A DNA stretch of 64,000 nucleotides from positions 186,001-250,000 of the forward strand of contig OZ025729.1 of NCBI GenBank assembly GCA_964019335.1. The letters run 5' to 3'. The stretch is from Diplonema japonicum (lineage: Eukaryota; Euglenozoa; Diplonemea; Diplonemida; Diplonemidae). The notes beneath the pieces were generated by a model. The model was not told where the DNA came from. It worked only from the letters and a program-made list of their open reading frames with translations, and made no database searches. Shown one piece after another: positions 50,229 through 59,135 of the stretch (within the stretch, counting starts at the first letter, position 1; every line of letters begins with the position of its first letter). Both the position numbers and the translations under genes were made by a program.

Positions 50229-50575
50229 TTTTATTTCACTCTTCGTCATTTTCTTCACTCACTACGAGCCTCATAATTTAACGCGAAATCGCCGTTGTTA
50301 AATAATGGCCCTTCACTCTCGCCGTGGAAAAAAATGCACCCAACCCCTTGAAAAATCTTTTTTGGGATGGGGGTATTTTGACTATTTTTGGCCATCTGAG
50401 GCCATTCCAGCCCTTAAAAGTGGGAATAAGTGCTTTACTTCCCCTTTAAATGCCACGGCGAAATAGCTACCCTGTATTACCTTAGGAAAACCCCCAAAAG
50501 CTGACCTGCGTGAAAAAAAACAGCAGTGAAAGCAGTGAAGAGTGAGTGACTCAAATGACGAAGAGTGAAATAAAA
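50229..50575. mobile_element. 347-bp inverted-repeat (MITE-like) element after the PARP gene
   Basis: A perfect 23-bp inverted repeat bounds it: 50229-50251 (core TTTCACTCTTCGTCATTT) and 50553-50575. Weaker similarity continues inward (TTCACTCACT against AGTGAGTGA). A second nested inverted pair, CTCGCCGTGG near 50318 and CCACGGCGA near 50454, lies inside. There is no ORF. It begins 15 bp after the PARP stop codon, so it likely forms part of that transcript's 3' UTR. Confidence 0.7.
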
Positions 50576-50586
50576 CGACTTACTTG

Positions 50587-50704
50587 CCGCCAAATGAGCC
50601 ATTATTTAACACTCGTTACCGTTTTTTTGCACGAGGGCCCTGCGGGCCCTCGTGCAAAAAATTCGGGAACTCGAGTTAAATAATGACTCATTATTTGTTG
50701 GCAA
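50587..50704. repeat. Strong palindrome/hairpin
   Basis: The core is GCACGAGGGCCC, loop TGC, GGGCCCTCGTGC, extended by six T/A pairs (50623-50661), giving about 18 paired bases. Outer arms (GCCATTATTTAAC... against GTTAAATAATGACTC...) make an imperfect inverted repeat of about 118 bp in all. It lies 11 bp after the previous inverted-repeat element. It could be a foldback element, a transcript-end hairpin or an end of a larger transposon. Confidence 0.75.
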
Positions 50705-51132
50705 TAAATAGCTATTATTTTTTTTACGATTTCTTTTTTTTTTTTTTTTTTTTTTCCACTTGTACTTGTGTTATCTAACCAAATATTTGGGGGAGGGGAA
50801 AAAAAAGGGGGGTGGGGATGAGGAGTCAGACTAGCCTTTTTTTTTTTTTTTTCCCGCACTCCGGTTTCCCCTTCCTTTTCTTTTTTCTGATATCCCCTCC
50901 CTTTTTTTTTTTTTTAAACGCTCTCCCATCTTCTTTCTTTCTTTTTTTTTTTGTGTCATGGAAAAAAAAAGAAGAAAAAGAAAAAAGATATTTTTGTTTG
51001 GAGAAAAAAAAAAACCTGTGATCTAACTTTACAGAACCTTAACTTTCCTCTCTAGTTTTTCTTTCTTTTTTTTTTCCCTTTTTTGAACCCCCTTTTTTTC
51101 CCTCGAACGCACACAGACACAAAAAAAAAAAA
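50705..51132 (+). other. Spacer and leader before the 434-aa gene
   Basis: Homopolymers and pyrimidine tracts. The last tract (51050-51105) is followed by CGAACGCACACAG and an A-run that directly abuts the ATG at 51133. No gene is seen. Confidence 0.5.
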
Positions 51133-52437
51133 ATGGCTATCAAGTGCCGTGTCTACAACGCCTCTTCAGTGGAGCTCAACAATGAAGTAATGATTCAGTA
51201 CAAGACCGAGGGCGAGACAGGGATGTGCAGCTGCTCCACACCGACACTCAAGAAAGACACGTGGACAGAACTATGCCTCCCGGAGGAAAGCTTCGGGAGC
51301 AAGGTTATTCCAACATCTGCTCTGTTACAACTCCGCGCGGAAGGCATCACATGGGAGGACACCTACACACCCCACGAGACGGAAGAAGAGGACACCCAAA
51401 ACATCGTTTTCGAAAACGGAAAAGACTACCGCCTTGTAAACGACAGTGTGAACCCTCCGTTAACCGACGAGGAGTACTACGAAAGCCTGTCTGTGCTCCG
51501 AGACATTTTGGAGGGGTTCGGCCCGATAAAGCCCCCTCACAGGGACGACAAGAAGCAACAGCAGTCTCTTTGGAGACACATTGCCCGCAAAATAGGCCGC
51601 GACGTCAAGAAGCCCGGCTGTCTCAAATCTGTGGAAAACATGGTGACGGGCCGCACGGGGTACAAAGACAGCCGTGTTAAGTGGAGGAAGGTCATGTCTT
51701 CGCATCGTCATGCTCCTGTTCCCACAAAGTTCGAGACACCGGAAGAGAAAACCGAGATTGTTTCATCTGTCGACGAGGGGAAGGTGTTCATGGAAATCTA
51801 CCATCGGGCGATGGATCGATTCCCTGGAGGGAACTGTGATGTGATTGTTGTGAAGCACAGTATGGACTTTGCCTCAAAGCAGGGGTTCGTGTGTGCCTAC
51901 CGCAACTTCGACGGCACCCCTTGCATTCACCCGGCGCGTGCTCTCTCGAAAGGTGAGGTGGAAAAGCACCGCAGGAAGCTTCTCCCACGTCTCTCAGCGT
52001 TGCTTAGCCACAACAGTCCCGCTAGTTGGGTGTTTAACTCCACAGTGGACGATGCGCAGAAGGATGACAACGAGTATGACACAGAATGGAGCAGTATTGA
52101 CATCTTGTGCTACAGGGCTCAACCTCAGGACAAAGATTGCCAACCGTTTGCTCGTGTACACCAGTACGCGCTCTGCAAGAACTGGTATTCCTTTATGGGT
52201 AAGGGTGATTCGGACAGCGACACTGTCGTTCCGACTCCTCTTGCACAGGCGGTTTTGAACGAAGTCGAGAACACCCTCAGAATAGGTCGGCCCGAGAAGT
52301 TTTCGGAAGATGAAACGGACGTGAAGCTGTCGGAGAATGGGTGGGAGGTGTCCAACACTGGGTACGTCTTCCCGCTTATTCTGAACGATTCCTTGTACAA
52401 CCCTGCAGCGGCAGTGGGGGATAAGAAGCAACACTGA
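51133..52437 (+). CDS. Unrecognised 434-aa protein, complete copy
   Basis: I do not recognise this family. The protein is soluble-looking, with no signal peptide or membrane span. Residues 1-70 are beta-rich with a CSCS motif. Residues about 115-185 are basic (DDKKQQQSLWRHIARKIGRD, WRKVMSSHRH). Residues about 225-345 are mixed with conserved-looking aromatic positions (VFMEIYHRAMDRFPGGNCDV, FDGTPCIHPARAL). A Ser/Asp cluster (GKGDSDSDT) lies near residue 358. A second copy starts at 63229 and appears identical over at least 770 bp apart from codon 2 (Ala versus Thr), so the gene was duplicated recently. The coding sequence has balanced GC and no internal stop, which supports a real gene. Confidence 0.8.
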   Translation: MAIKCRVYNASSVELNNEVMIQYKTEGETGMCSCSTPTLKKDTWTELCLPEESFGSKVIPTSALLQLRAEGITWEDTYTPHETEEEDTQNIVFENGKDYRLVNDSVNPPLTDEEYYESLSVLRDILEGFGPIKPPHRDDKKQQQSLWRHIARKIGRDVKKPGCLKSVENMVTGRTGYKDSRVKWRKVMSSHRHAPVPTKFETPEEKTEIVSSVDEGKVFMEIYHRAMDRFPGGNCDVIVVKHSMDFASKQGFVCAYRNFDGTPCIHPARALSKGEVEKHRRKLLPRLSALLSHNSPASWVFNSTVDDAQKDDNEYDTEWSSIDILCYRAQPQDKDCQPFARVHQYALCKNWYSFMGKGDSDSDTVVPTPLAQAVLNEVENTLRIGRPEKFSEDETDVKLSENGWEVSNTGYVFPLILNDSLYNPAAAVGDKKQH

Positions 52438-53236
52438 CAAAAATACTTTCTACTGAACTGTTTACCTTCCTCTTTAAGTTTCAGCCATGAGCTGAACTTC
52501 CTTCTTCCTTTGGCTTAATCTTTTTCAAAAGAAACTAGGGCCGAAGAAATCTTTTCCTCCCGAGTTCCAAACGTTTTTTTTTTTTTTGTTTTTTTTTTTT
52601 CTGCTTTCTCCCCTTTTTTCTTGCTCCTCACCTCGATCCGCTAAAAAAAGAGTCAGATTGCAATCGAGATGTTGTTTTTTTTTTTCCTTTTTTTTTTTTT
52701 TTTTTCCAATTCTTTTTTTTTTTCTTTCTCACGGGTGTGGTTGACGGTTAGGAGAGCAACTCCCTATTAAGTAGGTCATCCTTCGGCCCCGTTTACGCTT
52801 CATCCTGATATTACAAAATATCTTTTTTTTTTTTTTGCTTGAACAAGACAAACAATGTATTGATAATGAATTGTTACTTGCTAAAAAAGAAAGAGTAACA
52901 TTGTTGGGCTTATCCTTCTACAGGTTACAATCAACCGACTCTTTTTCAATATCACAGATACAAAAAGATACTTAGACGCTCCCACCAATGTGTTTAGCCC
53001 ATTTCTTGGCACGTTGGTGACGGCTGCGACGATGCAGTATTTACCCTGCTTTCTTTCTTGTCCCTATTTTATTCTCTCTACCTTCACTTTCAACAACATT
53101 TCAGTAGCCCATTTTCTTGTGTAGTTTTTGAAAGATCGAATTATTTTTTTTTACCGGAAAAAGAGAAAAAAAAAAAAAAAGAACCTGTTCTTTTACCTTC
53201 CTTTTTCTCTACGTTTCCCTTGACCTCTCTCACAAC

Positions 53237-53269
<33 letters not shown>

Positions 53270-53315
53270 AATATTTCAAACCCGTTCAGTTTCGGTGGGA
53301 GAAAAGTGATAAAAC
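52438..53315 (+). other. Spacer before F-box/GTPase gene cluster
   Basis: No gene is seen. Poly(T) and poly(A) runs, including about 30 A at 53239-53268. A stretch at 52740-52800 has short stem-forming parts but lacks the conserved T-loop of a tRNA. Confidence 0.5.
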
Positions 53316-54155
53316 ATGTTCTCGAAGCACGATAGTTTTCCCACCGATGTCCTTGGGAGGATAGTGGGGTACATGGACTTCTTGGACACTGTGAGGTGCA
53401 GCAGGGTGAGCACTGTGTGGAGGCAGTGCATGGGGGACATGATGGGTGACAAGGAGTCTGCCTTCATGAACAAGCACTTTAAAAACTGTGAATGGGAGTC
53501 GTTGAAGAGTACTACAAACTGGGGGCCCGTTGTTGACAGGGGTGACCCGACAAACACCAGTTTCAAGTCGACAGTAGTGGGGACAAGAGGTTGTGGATCA
53601 ACATTTCTGGTGGAGGCACTGGACACAGAGCAGCCGGTCAAGCAAAGGGAGTATCACCCGACAATAGGGATTGATTTCAAGGTAAAGACACTCATCAACC
53701 CTGAGGCAAAGCCTGAGATCCTCGGCAAGCTGCAGCTGTGGGACAGGCCGGCAGGCAAGGAGCGCTTCAGAGCACTCACTCGTAGTTGCTATCGTTTCAG
53801 CAACATCCACCTTCTTGTTTACAACACTTCCTCCGATAGCGGTTTTGAGGAATTTGTGTACGAGCTGAAGAACGACTCAATCTGTGCACCATGCATTTTG
53901 GTGGGCACGATGTGTGACCTCCCCCCCAACCCGCTGACAGCCAACCTCGCCTGCTGCCTTGCACATATTTTGCGCATCCCTCATGTCAGGACATCGGCAG
54001 TCACAGGGGAGGGCATACCCAAGTTGTTGGAGCTCGTGACCGGGCAGTGTGTAAGGGTTGCTTCCGAACGGCGACAGCGACTCGCTGTAGGTGGCACAAC
54101 TGAGGAACAGAAGCCTGAAGCACCTCAAAAGAAGAAGCTGTGCAGTGTTCAGTGA
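53316..54155 (+). CDS. F-box plus degenerate Rab-like GTPase, CaaX-ended, copy 1
   Basis: The product is 279 aa. Residues about 7-50 (FPTDVLGRIVGYMDFLDTV, CSRVSTVWRQCM) are an F-box, the SKP1-binding module of SCF ubiquitin ligases. Residues about 85-245 follow a Rab GTPase: TVVGTRGCGSTF (P-loop), YHPTIGIDFKVKTL (switch I), LWDRPAGKERFRAL (switch II), ILVGTMCDL and TSAVTGEGIPKLLELV. Key residues are altered: the P-loop Lys is Ser, the catalytic Gln position is Lys, and NKxD reads TMCD. Nucleotide binding is therefore probably weak or lost. The end, KKKLCSVQ, is a polybasic CaaX box for prenylation. A membrane-anchored SCF adaptor with a pseudo-Rab substrate-binding domain is my inference. Confidence 0.8.
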   Translation: MFSKHDSFPTDVLGRIVGYMDFLDTVRCSRVSTVWRQCMGDMMGDKESAFMNKHFKNCEWESLKSTTNWGPVVDRGDPTNTSFKSTVVGTRGCGSTFLVEALDTEQPVKQREYHPTIGIDFKVKTLINPEAKPEILGKLQLWDRPAGKERFRALTRSCYRFSNIHLLVYNTSSDSGFEEFVYELKNDSICAPCILVGTMCDLPPNPLTANLACCLAHILRIPHVRTSAVTGEGIPKLLELVTGQCVRVASERRQRLAVGGTTEEQKPEAPQKKKLCSVQ

Positions 54156-54842
54156 CACACTTTCAGTTTCATAAATAACGGACCACACCCGTATCTGCGA
54201 GAATGGCTTCGAGAATCTGCAGTGCGGGGACATCAAGCACTGTCCCTCTCAAACCCAAATAAAAAAAAAAAAAAAATCGAGACTGGCAGGAAGGACCGAT
54301 GTCAGCGGAATACTAAAATACAGAAGAATCTCCAACCCGACCACCACATGGCACCCCACAAGCAACAGTGAGCGTAGATCCATAGTACATAGGTGAGCCA
54401 TGTCAGACGGAAGACATTGTTGAAAGATAGGTGCGGTGCTTACTCGAACTCCAGGTTTTCGAAACACTCCCAAAATAAAAATAAAAAAGGAAGAAAGCTA
54501 TCAAGGTGTGCCCCGTAAAGGACGTTGCTGGCTTACTCCTAGGTGCCTATATTTCAAAACCTAGAGGAATGACCCATGGTGACACTCACACCGGCGGCGA
54601 GGTGAGATGGAAAACTGTGCACTCCCTACCCAGCCACTCACAAGTCACTCTTAGCTAGCACAAATCAAGCAAAGTAGTAGTAGTACAAAAGAGGCCAGTT
54701 CTCATGCGGAATTAGTCAACATGGTGGCAAGTGCGTTTTTGAAAGCATGTAAACGACATCTTTTTCTTACCCCTTGTTTTGACCTTGCACCACCCAACCA
54801 CGATTCTACCGTTGTTGCAGTTCAGTTTCCATAAGGAGAAAC
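54156..54842 (+). other. Spacer between F-box/GTPase copies 1 and 2
   Basis: The 3' flank (54156-54300) resembles that of copy 3 (56716-56850), including ACACTTTCAGTTTCATAAATAACGG-type sequence and TCGAGACTGGCAGGAAGGAC. A second repeat (about 54505-54770) recurs before the truncated gene at the window end. The last 25 bp (TTTCCATAAGGAGAAAC) are shared with copy 3. No gene is seen. Confidence 0.55.
54505..54770 (+). repeat. Dispersed repeat, copy A
   Basis: Matches 62914-63170 with substitutions and small indels. Shared blocks include CCGTAAAGGACGTTGCTGGC, GGCGAGGTGAGATG, TGCACTCCCTACCCAGCCAC and AGTCACTCTTAGCTAGCACA. It contains no ORF and ends shortly before a coding start in both places, so it may be promoter sequence moved with a gene, or a short interspersed element. 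Confidence 0.75.
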
Positions 54843-55688
54843 ATGTTCTCGAAGCGTGAAAGGTTCCCGTTTCCCACCGATGTCCTTGGGAGGATAGTGG
54901 AGTACATGGACTTCTTGGACACTGTGAGGTGCAGCAGGGTGAGCACTGTGTGGAGGCAGTGCATGGGGGACATGATGGGTGACAAGGAGTCTGCCTTCAT
55001 GAACAAGCACTTCAAAGACTGTGAATGGGAGTCGTTGCAAAGTACTGCAAGCTGGGGGCCTGTTGTTGACAAGGGTGACCCGACAACCAACATTTTCCAG
55101 GTGACAGTGGTGGGGGCAATGTTATGTGGATCAACATTTGTGGTGGAGGCACTCGATACAGAGCAGCCGGTAAAGCAAAGGGAGGTTACAACATGGCCAA
55201 TGGGGTGTCAATGTACGGATAAGACTCTCATCAACCCGGAGGCAAAACCTGAGATCCTCGGCAAGCTGCGGCTGTGCGAGCCGTGTGGCAGGGAGCGCTT
55301 CAGAACAATCAATCATGATTACTCCCGTCTCAGCATCATGCACCTTCTTGTTTACAACACTTCCTCCGACAGCGGTTTTGAGGAATTTGTGTACGAGCTG
55401 AAGAACAGCTTAATCTGTGCACCATGCATTTTGGTGGGCACGATGTGTGACCTCCCCCCCAACCCGCTGACAGCCAACCTCGCCTGCTGCCTTGCACATA
55501 TTTTGCGCATCCCTCATGTCAGGACATCGGCAGTCACAGGGGAGGGCATACCCAAGTTGTTGGAGTTCGTGACCGGGCAGTGTGTAAGGGTTGCTTCCGA
55601 ACGGCGACGGCGACTCGCTGTAGGTGGCACAACTGAGGAACAGAAGCCTGAAGCACCTCAAAAGAAGAAGCTGTGCAGTGTTCAGTGA
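54843..55688 (+). CDS. F-box plus degenerate Rab-like GTPase, CaaX-ended, copy 2
   Basis: The product is 281 aa. The F-box and the C-terminal third (CILVGTMCDLPPNP to KKKLCSVQ) are almost the same as in copy 1. The GTPase middle has decayed further: the P-loop reads GAMLCGST, switch I is replaced by a Cys-containing sequence (WPMGCQCTDKTL), and the WDxxG motif is gone (LCEPCGRERF). The frame is fully open, so the protein is probably made, but GTP binding is very unlikely. Constraint on both ends with a free middle suggests that the F-box and the prenylated tail matter most. Confidence 0.75.
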   Translation: MFSKRERFPFPTDVLGRIVEYMDFLDTVRCSRVSTVWRQCMGDMMGDKESAFMNKHFKDCEWESLQSTASWGPVVDKGDPTTNIFQVTVVGAMLCGSTFVVEALDTEQPVKQREVTTWPMGCQCTDKTLINPEAKPEILGKLRLCEPCGRERFRTINHDYSRLSIMHLLVYNTSSDSGFEEFVYELKNSLICAPCILVGTMCDLPPNPLTANLACCLAHILRIPHVRTSAVTGEGIPKLLEFVTGQCVRVASERRRRLAVGGTTEEQKPEAPQKKKLCSVQ

Positions 55689-55878
55689 CACACGTTGTTG
55701 TTTAACTTGAATTTTCAAAAGAGTAGTGGTGAGGAGCATTAACATGTAGCTTCTGCCAAAGAAAAGATGCCCCTACCATGCCTGAGAGGTTTGAAGCTCA
55801 CTCCAATTCTGGCACATAAGAGTTTTAAGATTGATTTTGTTTAACTGTTTGTACAGTTCAGGTTCCATAAGGAGAAAC
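55689..55878 (+). other. Short spacer between F-box/GTPase copies 2 and 3
   Basis: 190 bp without a pyrimidine tract comparable to other genes. It ends in TTCCATAAGGAGAAAC before the ATG, as in copy 2. Confidence 0.5.
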
Positions 55879-56715
55879 ATGTTCTCGAAGCGTGAAGAAT
55901 CCCCGTTTCCCACCGATGTCCTTGGGAGGATAGTGGAGTACATGGACTTCTTGGACACTGTGAGGTGCAGCAGGGTGAGCACTGTGTGGAGGCAGTGCAT
56001 GGGGGACATGATGGGTGACAAGGAGTCTGCCTTCATGAACAAGCACTTCAAAGACTATGAATGGGAGTCGTTGCGAAGTACTGCAAGTTGGGGGCCCGTT
56101 GATATCCCGACAAACACCATCTACAAGATGACAATGGTGGGGGCAACGGGTTGTGGATCAACATTTCTGGTGGAGGCACTGGTCACAGAGCAGCCGGTCA
56201 AGCAAAGGGAGTATCGATCGACTATGATGGTTGATTTCAAAGTAAAGACACTCATCAACACGGAGGCAAAGCCTGAGATCCTCGGCAAGCTGCGGCTGTG
56301 GGACAAACCGGCAGGCGTTGAGAACTTCAGAGCACTCGCTCGTTGTTACTACCGTTCCAGCGACATGAGACTTCTTGTGTACAACACTTCCTCCGACAGC
56401 GGTTTTGAAGATATTGTGTACGAGCTGAAGAACAAATTTATCTGCCCACCATGCATTTTGGTGGGCACGATGTGTGACCTCCCCCCCAACCCGCTGACAG
56501 CCAACCTCGCCTGCATTTTTGCACACGTTTTGCGCATCCCTCATGTCAGGACATCGGCAGTCACAGGGGAGGGCATACCCAAGTTGTTGGAGCTCGTGAC
56601 CGGGCAGTGTGTAAGGGTTTCTTCCGAACGGCGACGGCGACTCGCTGTAGGTGGCACAACTGAGGAACAGAAGCCTGAAGCACCTCAAAAGAAGAAGCTG
56701 TGCAGTGTTCAGTGA
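55879..56715 (+). CDS. F-box plus degenerate Rab-like GTPase, CaaX-ended, copy 3
   Basis: The product is 278 aa from the ATG at 55879, chosen by alignment with copies 1 and 2. F-box at residues about 9-52. The Rab part keeps GATGCGST in the P-loop (Lys replaced by Ser), VDFKVKTL after a changed switch I (STMM), and LWDKPAGVENF in switch II. CDL lacks the NK of NKxD. The tail ends in KKKLCSVQ. It resembles copy 1 more than copy 2 in the GTPase middle. The 3' flank also matches copy 1, which suggests that copies 1 and 3 are ends of one duplication event. Confidence 0.78.
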   Translation: MFSKREESPFPTDVLGRIVEYMDFLDTVRCSRVSTVWRQCMGDMMGDKESAFMNKHFKDYEWESLRSTASWGPVDIPTNTIYKMTMVGATGCGSTFLVEALVTEQPVKQREYRSTMMVDFKVKTLINTEAKPEILGKLRLWDKPAGVENFRALARCYYRSSDMRLLVYNTSSDSGFEDIVYELKNKFICPPCILVGTMCDLPPNPLTANLACIFAHVLRIPHVRTSAVTGEGIPKLLELVTGQCVRVSSERRRRLAVGGTTEEQKPEAPQKKKLCSVQ

Positions 56716-57131
56716 CACACTTTCAGTTTCATAAATAACGGACCACACCGTATCTGCGAGAATGGCTTCGAGAATCTGCAGTGCGGGGACATCAAGCACA
56801 GTCCCTCTCTAACCCAAATCGAGACTGGCAGGAAGGACCAATGTCAGCCCTCTGAGACTGGCGGGAATACTAAAATGAAGAAAAGTCTCTAACCTGCACA
56901 GATATGCACACACAAGGCACCCCCAGAACCTGTAGCTCACAGCAGGTGTGCTAGCGAAGAAGGGTCCCATGTGGCACGAGCAGGCCATCGTCCTGATGGA
57001 GACAGCCCTGGACAAGAAAAGGCAGCAACAGAAAAAGCAACAGATGAAGCCGCATCAGCAACAGGGGCAGGAGAAAAAACACCGCAGCGGCTCACCTTCG
57101 AGCTAATGCGGAGCCGGGTGTTGCGTGGGCA
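56716..57131 (+). other. Flank of F-box copy 3 and start of retroelement
   Basis: The first 140 bp match the flank after F-box copy 1. From about 56970 a frame-1 open stretch runs into the reverse transcriptase ORF and is rich in Ala, Glu and Lys (ATEKATDEAASATGAGEK). It may be the element's original N-terminus, out of frame by one base. The left boundary of the element is not clear. Confidence 0.4.
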
Positions 57132-59135
57132 ATGGAGGGCATGTACTCACAAATTACGCGGCGGTTCAAGTACCCCTTTGGGGTGGGCGAGACCTTCAGT
57201 GTGACCCTGGGATCGCAAGCGGCGACAGACGGTGTCATGGAGTTCTGTACGATAACGGGCATGGGGTTGAATATCGAGGACCTGGCGACATACTCGTACG
57301 AACGCTGGCTTCCAAAGACCGTGGTACGGTACCTCAGTTTTGTGCGACGATACATAACAGGCAAATTCTACACAGAACGAGTCCAATTGCTGGAGAAAGG
57401 CCTCTCGCACCGTCTAAGCCCCTCGGAACTGCAGAAGGTTAAGAAACCCGCAGACAACACAATCTGGTTCAAGACGGTGTTCGACCACAAGGGTAAGCAG
57501 AAGATTCCATGGCACAAGATCTTCGGCGACCCAGCAGTCCGCACGGCATGCCCAAACCCGAAGATCTTGGACAGAGTTAGGGTTTGCAATCGACTTGGGA
57601 AGACTGTACGCTCCGCGGTGTGCAATGTCAGCCAGGTCAGCCTCGCTGGCGTAAGACCGAAAACGAGCGATGTTGACCCATGCCCTTGCGCCAAGTGGAA
57701 CTCCTCGCACCAGCACGAAGGACACACATGCGGTATCGCCTCGGAGCTGACAGACGACGAGCAACTGCTGAAGATCCTAAGCATGGGTATGAAGTTCCGC
57801 CTGTCAGTCGACGCGCTCACGAGCTCCGAAAACCTGGAACAAGACTTGGTCGGCTTCGTAAACCTTCACTTCAAGAAAGCCCTCGCGTCTGAAAGATTGA
57901 CGTTCCTACGGGCTCTACACACCAAAGCAGAGGCTACTCTGAACAAAGAGCTCCAGCAGCCCGTCTTTGATCCTAAGGTCCCCGAGCAGCTTAAATCAAA
58001 GCTAAAAGAGTTGCAGAAGGCTTTCGTGTTCTTGCCAGTCGACAAAAGCGTCCACGACATCGGCATGGTCTGCAAGGCACACTACCTACAACTGCTCCAC
58101 GCCCAGCTCGACGGCGAGTGTTTTGCAGAGGTACAAGACATGGATAGCACAAGGCATAGCATCACAGAAGAGACTGAATCGTTCGGTATCAAGATCAAGT
58201 CGACGAAGATGCCATACCTTTACGGGGCCATCAAGTTACACAAAGAACAAGTAGGCTTCCGGTGGATTTCTGGCGTGTCGTCCCGAGACCCCCCTGCGAC
58301 GGAGGAAGGCACCAACCCACAAGCACAATCAACGCAGTCCATAATGGAGCGACTGCTAGCTGCAGGTTCCGACGGTGAGCGCGACGACGCCTTCAAGGCC
58401 GCCGCCCCAACGAACGCAGCAAGACCGGTTGCAGCGATGACAGGAGCGCACAAAGAGCTCTCGAGCCTCCTAAAAGCTGTACAACGCACCCTGCACGAGA
58501 AGGACCTGGAGTTCCGAAGCAAGGAGGTGAATCCGGGCCTCAGCGGAGTACGCCGCTTCTGGATCGTGGAATCAGCTGAGCAGGTCGCGGCTGAGATCAA
58601 ACAGCGGTACACGTTTTTCAAGTCGAAGGTCCCCGCCACCTACGACTTTAAAACGATGTACTCCAACCTGGACCAGGGACTCCTTCGAAAGGGCCTGGGC
58701 AGAGCAATCCGCGAAGCCTTCGAGCACGCCGGGAAGGAGCTGGTGATAAACAAGAGCGGAAGTAGCTTCGCGGATGCAGAAGACGACGACAAAGTGTACT
58801 CCCTCTCGATGGTGGAGGAACTAGTCGAATTCGTCGTTAACAACGCGTACGTCGAGCAAGGCGGCCGTGCTCTGCGCCAGGTGCGGGGCATACCGATGGG
58901 CGGCAACGCGTCTCCGGATATAGCGAACCTATACTGCTATTCCGTCGAAGCCGACTACATCGACGGCTTGATCGAGAACAAGGACTGGGGCCGTCTCAAG
59001 GAGTTATGCTCAGCTGCCCGCTACATCGACGACTTTTTGGTTTGGGACACGACCCCCCCACCCGAAGAGCTGTACGGGATGTCCTACGCCAAGACGTCGG
59101 ACAACGAGGCCTCGAGTGTGGTTGGGCCGTGGTGA
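57132..59135 (+). CDS. Penelope-like reverse transcriptase (retroelement ORF, part 1)
   Basis: The product is 667 aa. Upstream of the RT core there is a Cys/His cluster (CPCAKWNSSHQHEGHTCG, about 181-200) followed by MGMKFR, as seen in Penelope-like elements. RT motifs follow in order: LPVDKSVHDIGMVCK (about 302), YLYGAIKLHKEQVGFRWISG (362), TYDFKTMYSNL (503, first catalytic Asp), GIPMGGNASPDIANLY (587) and ARYIDDFLVWD (631, catalytic Asp pair). All three catalytic aspartates are present. No GIY-YIG endonuclease is visible. The thumb is cut short: after LYGMSYAKTSDN the frame meets a protease module read in another frame. This is retroelement coding sequence rather than a host gene. Family assignment is fairly firm, clade unknown. 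Confidence 0.8.
   Translation: MEGMYSQITRRFKYPFGVGETFSVTLGSQAATDGVMEFCTITGMGLNIEDLATYSYERWLPKTVVRYLSFVRRYITGKFYTERVQLLEKGLSHRLSPSELQKVKKPADNTIWFKTVFDHKGKQKIPWHKIFGDPAVRTACPNPKILDRVRVCNRLGKTVRSAVCNVSQVSLAGVRPKTSDVDPCPCAKWNSSHQHEGHTCGIASELTDDEQLLKILSMGMKFRLSVDALTSSENLEQDLVGFVNLHFKKALASERLTFLRALHTKAEATLNKELQQPVFDPKVPEQLKSKLKELQKAFVFLPVDKSVHDIGMVCKAHYLQLLHAQLDGECFAEVQDMDSTRHSITEETESFGIKIKSTKMPYLYGAIKLHKEQVGFRWISGVSSRDPPATEEGTNPQAQSTQSIMERLLAAGSDGERDDAFKAAAPTNAARPVAAMTGAHKELSSLLKAVQRTLHEKDLEFRSKEVNPGLSGVRRFWIVESAEQVAAEIKQRYTFFKSKVPATYDFKTMYSNLDQGLLRKGLGRAIREAFEHAGKELVINKSGSSFADAEDDDKVYSLSMVEELVEFVVNNAYVEQGGRALRQVRGIPMGGNASPDIANLYCYSVEADYIDGLIENKDWGRLKELCSAARYIDDFLVWDTTPPPEELYGMSYAKTSDNEASSVVGPW

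Noticed and set aside
52740-52800. tRNA-like stretch
   Set aside because: Some short stems can be drawn, but the T-loop GTTCRANNC and a consistent acceptor stem are missing.
56985-57030. Possible hammerhead ribozyme core (CTGATG) near the retroelement start
   Set aside because: Penelope-like elements often carry one, but here the core reads CTGATGGAG and the rest of the catalytic core does not follow.
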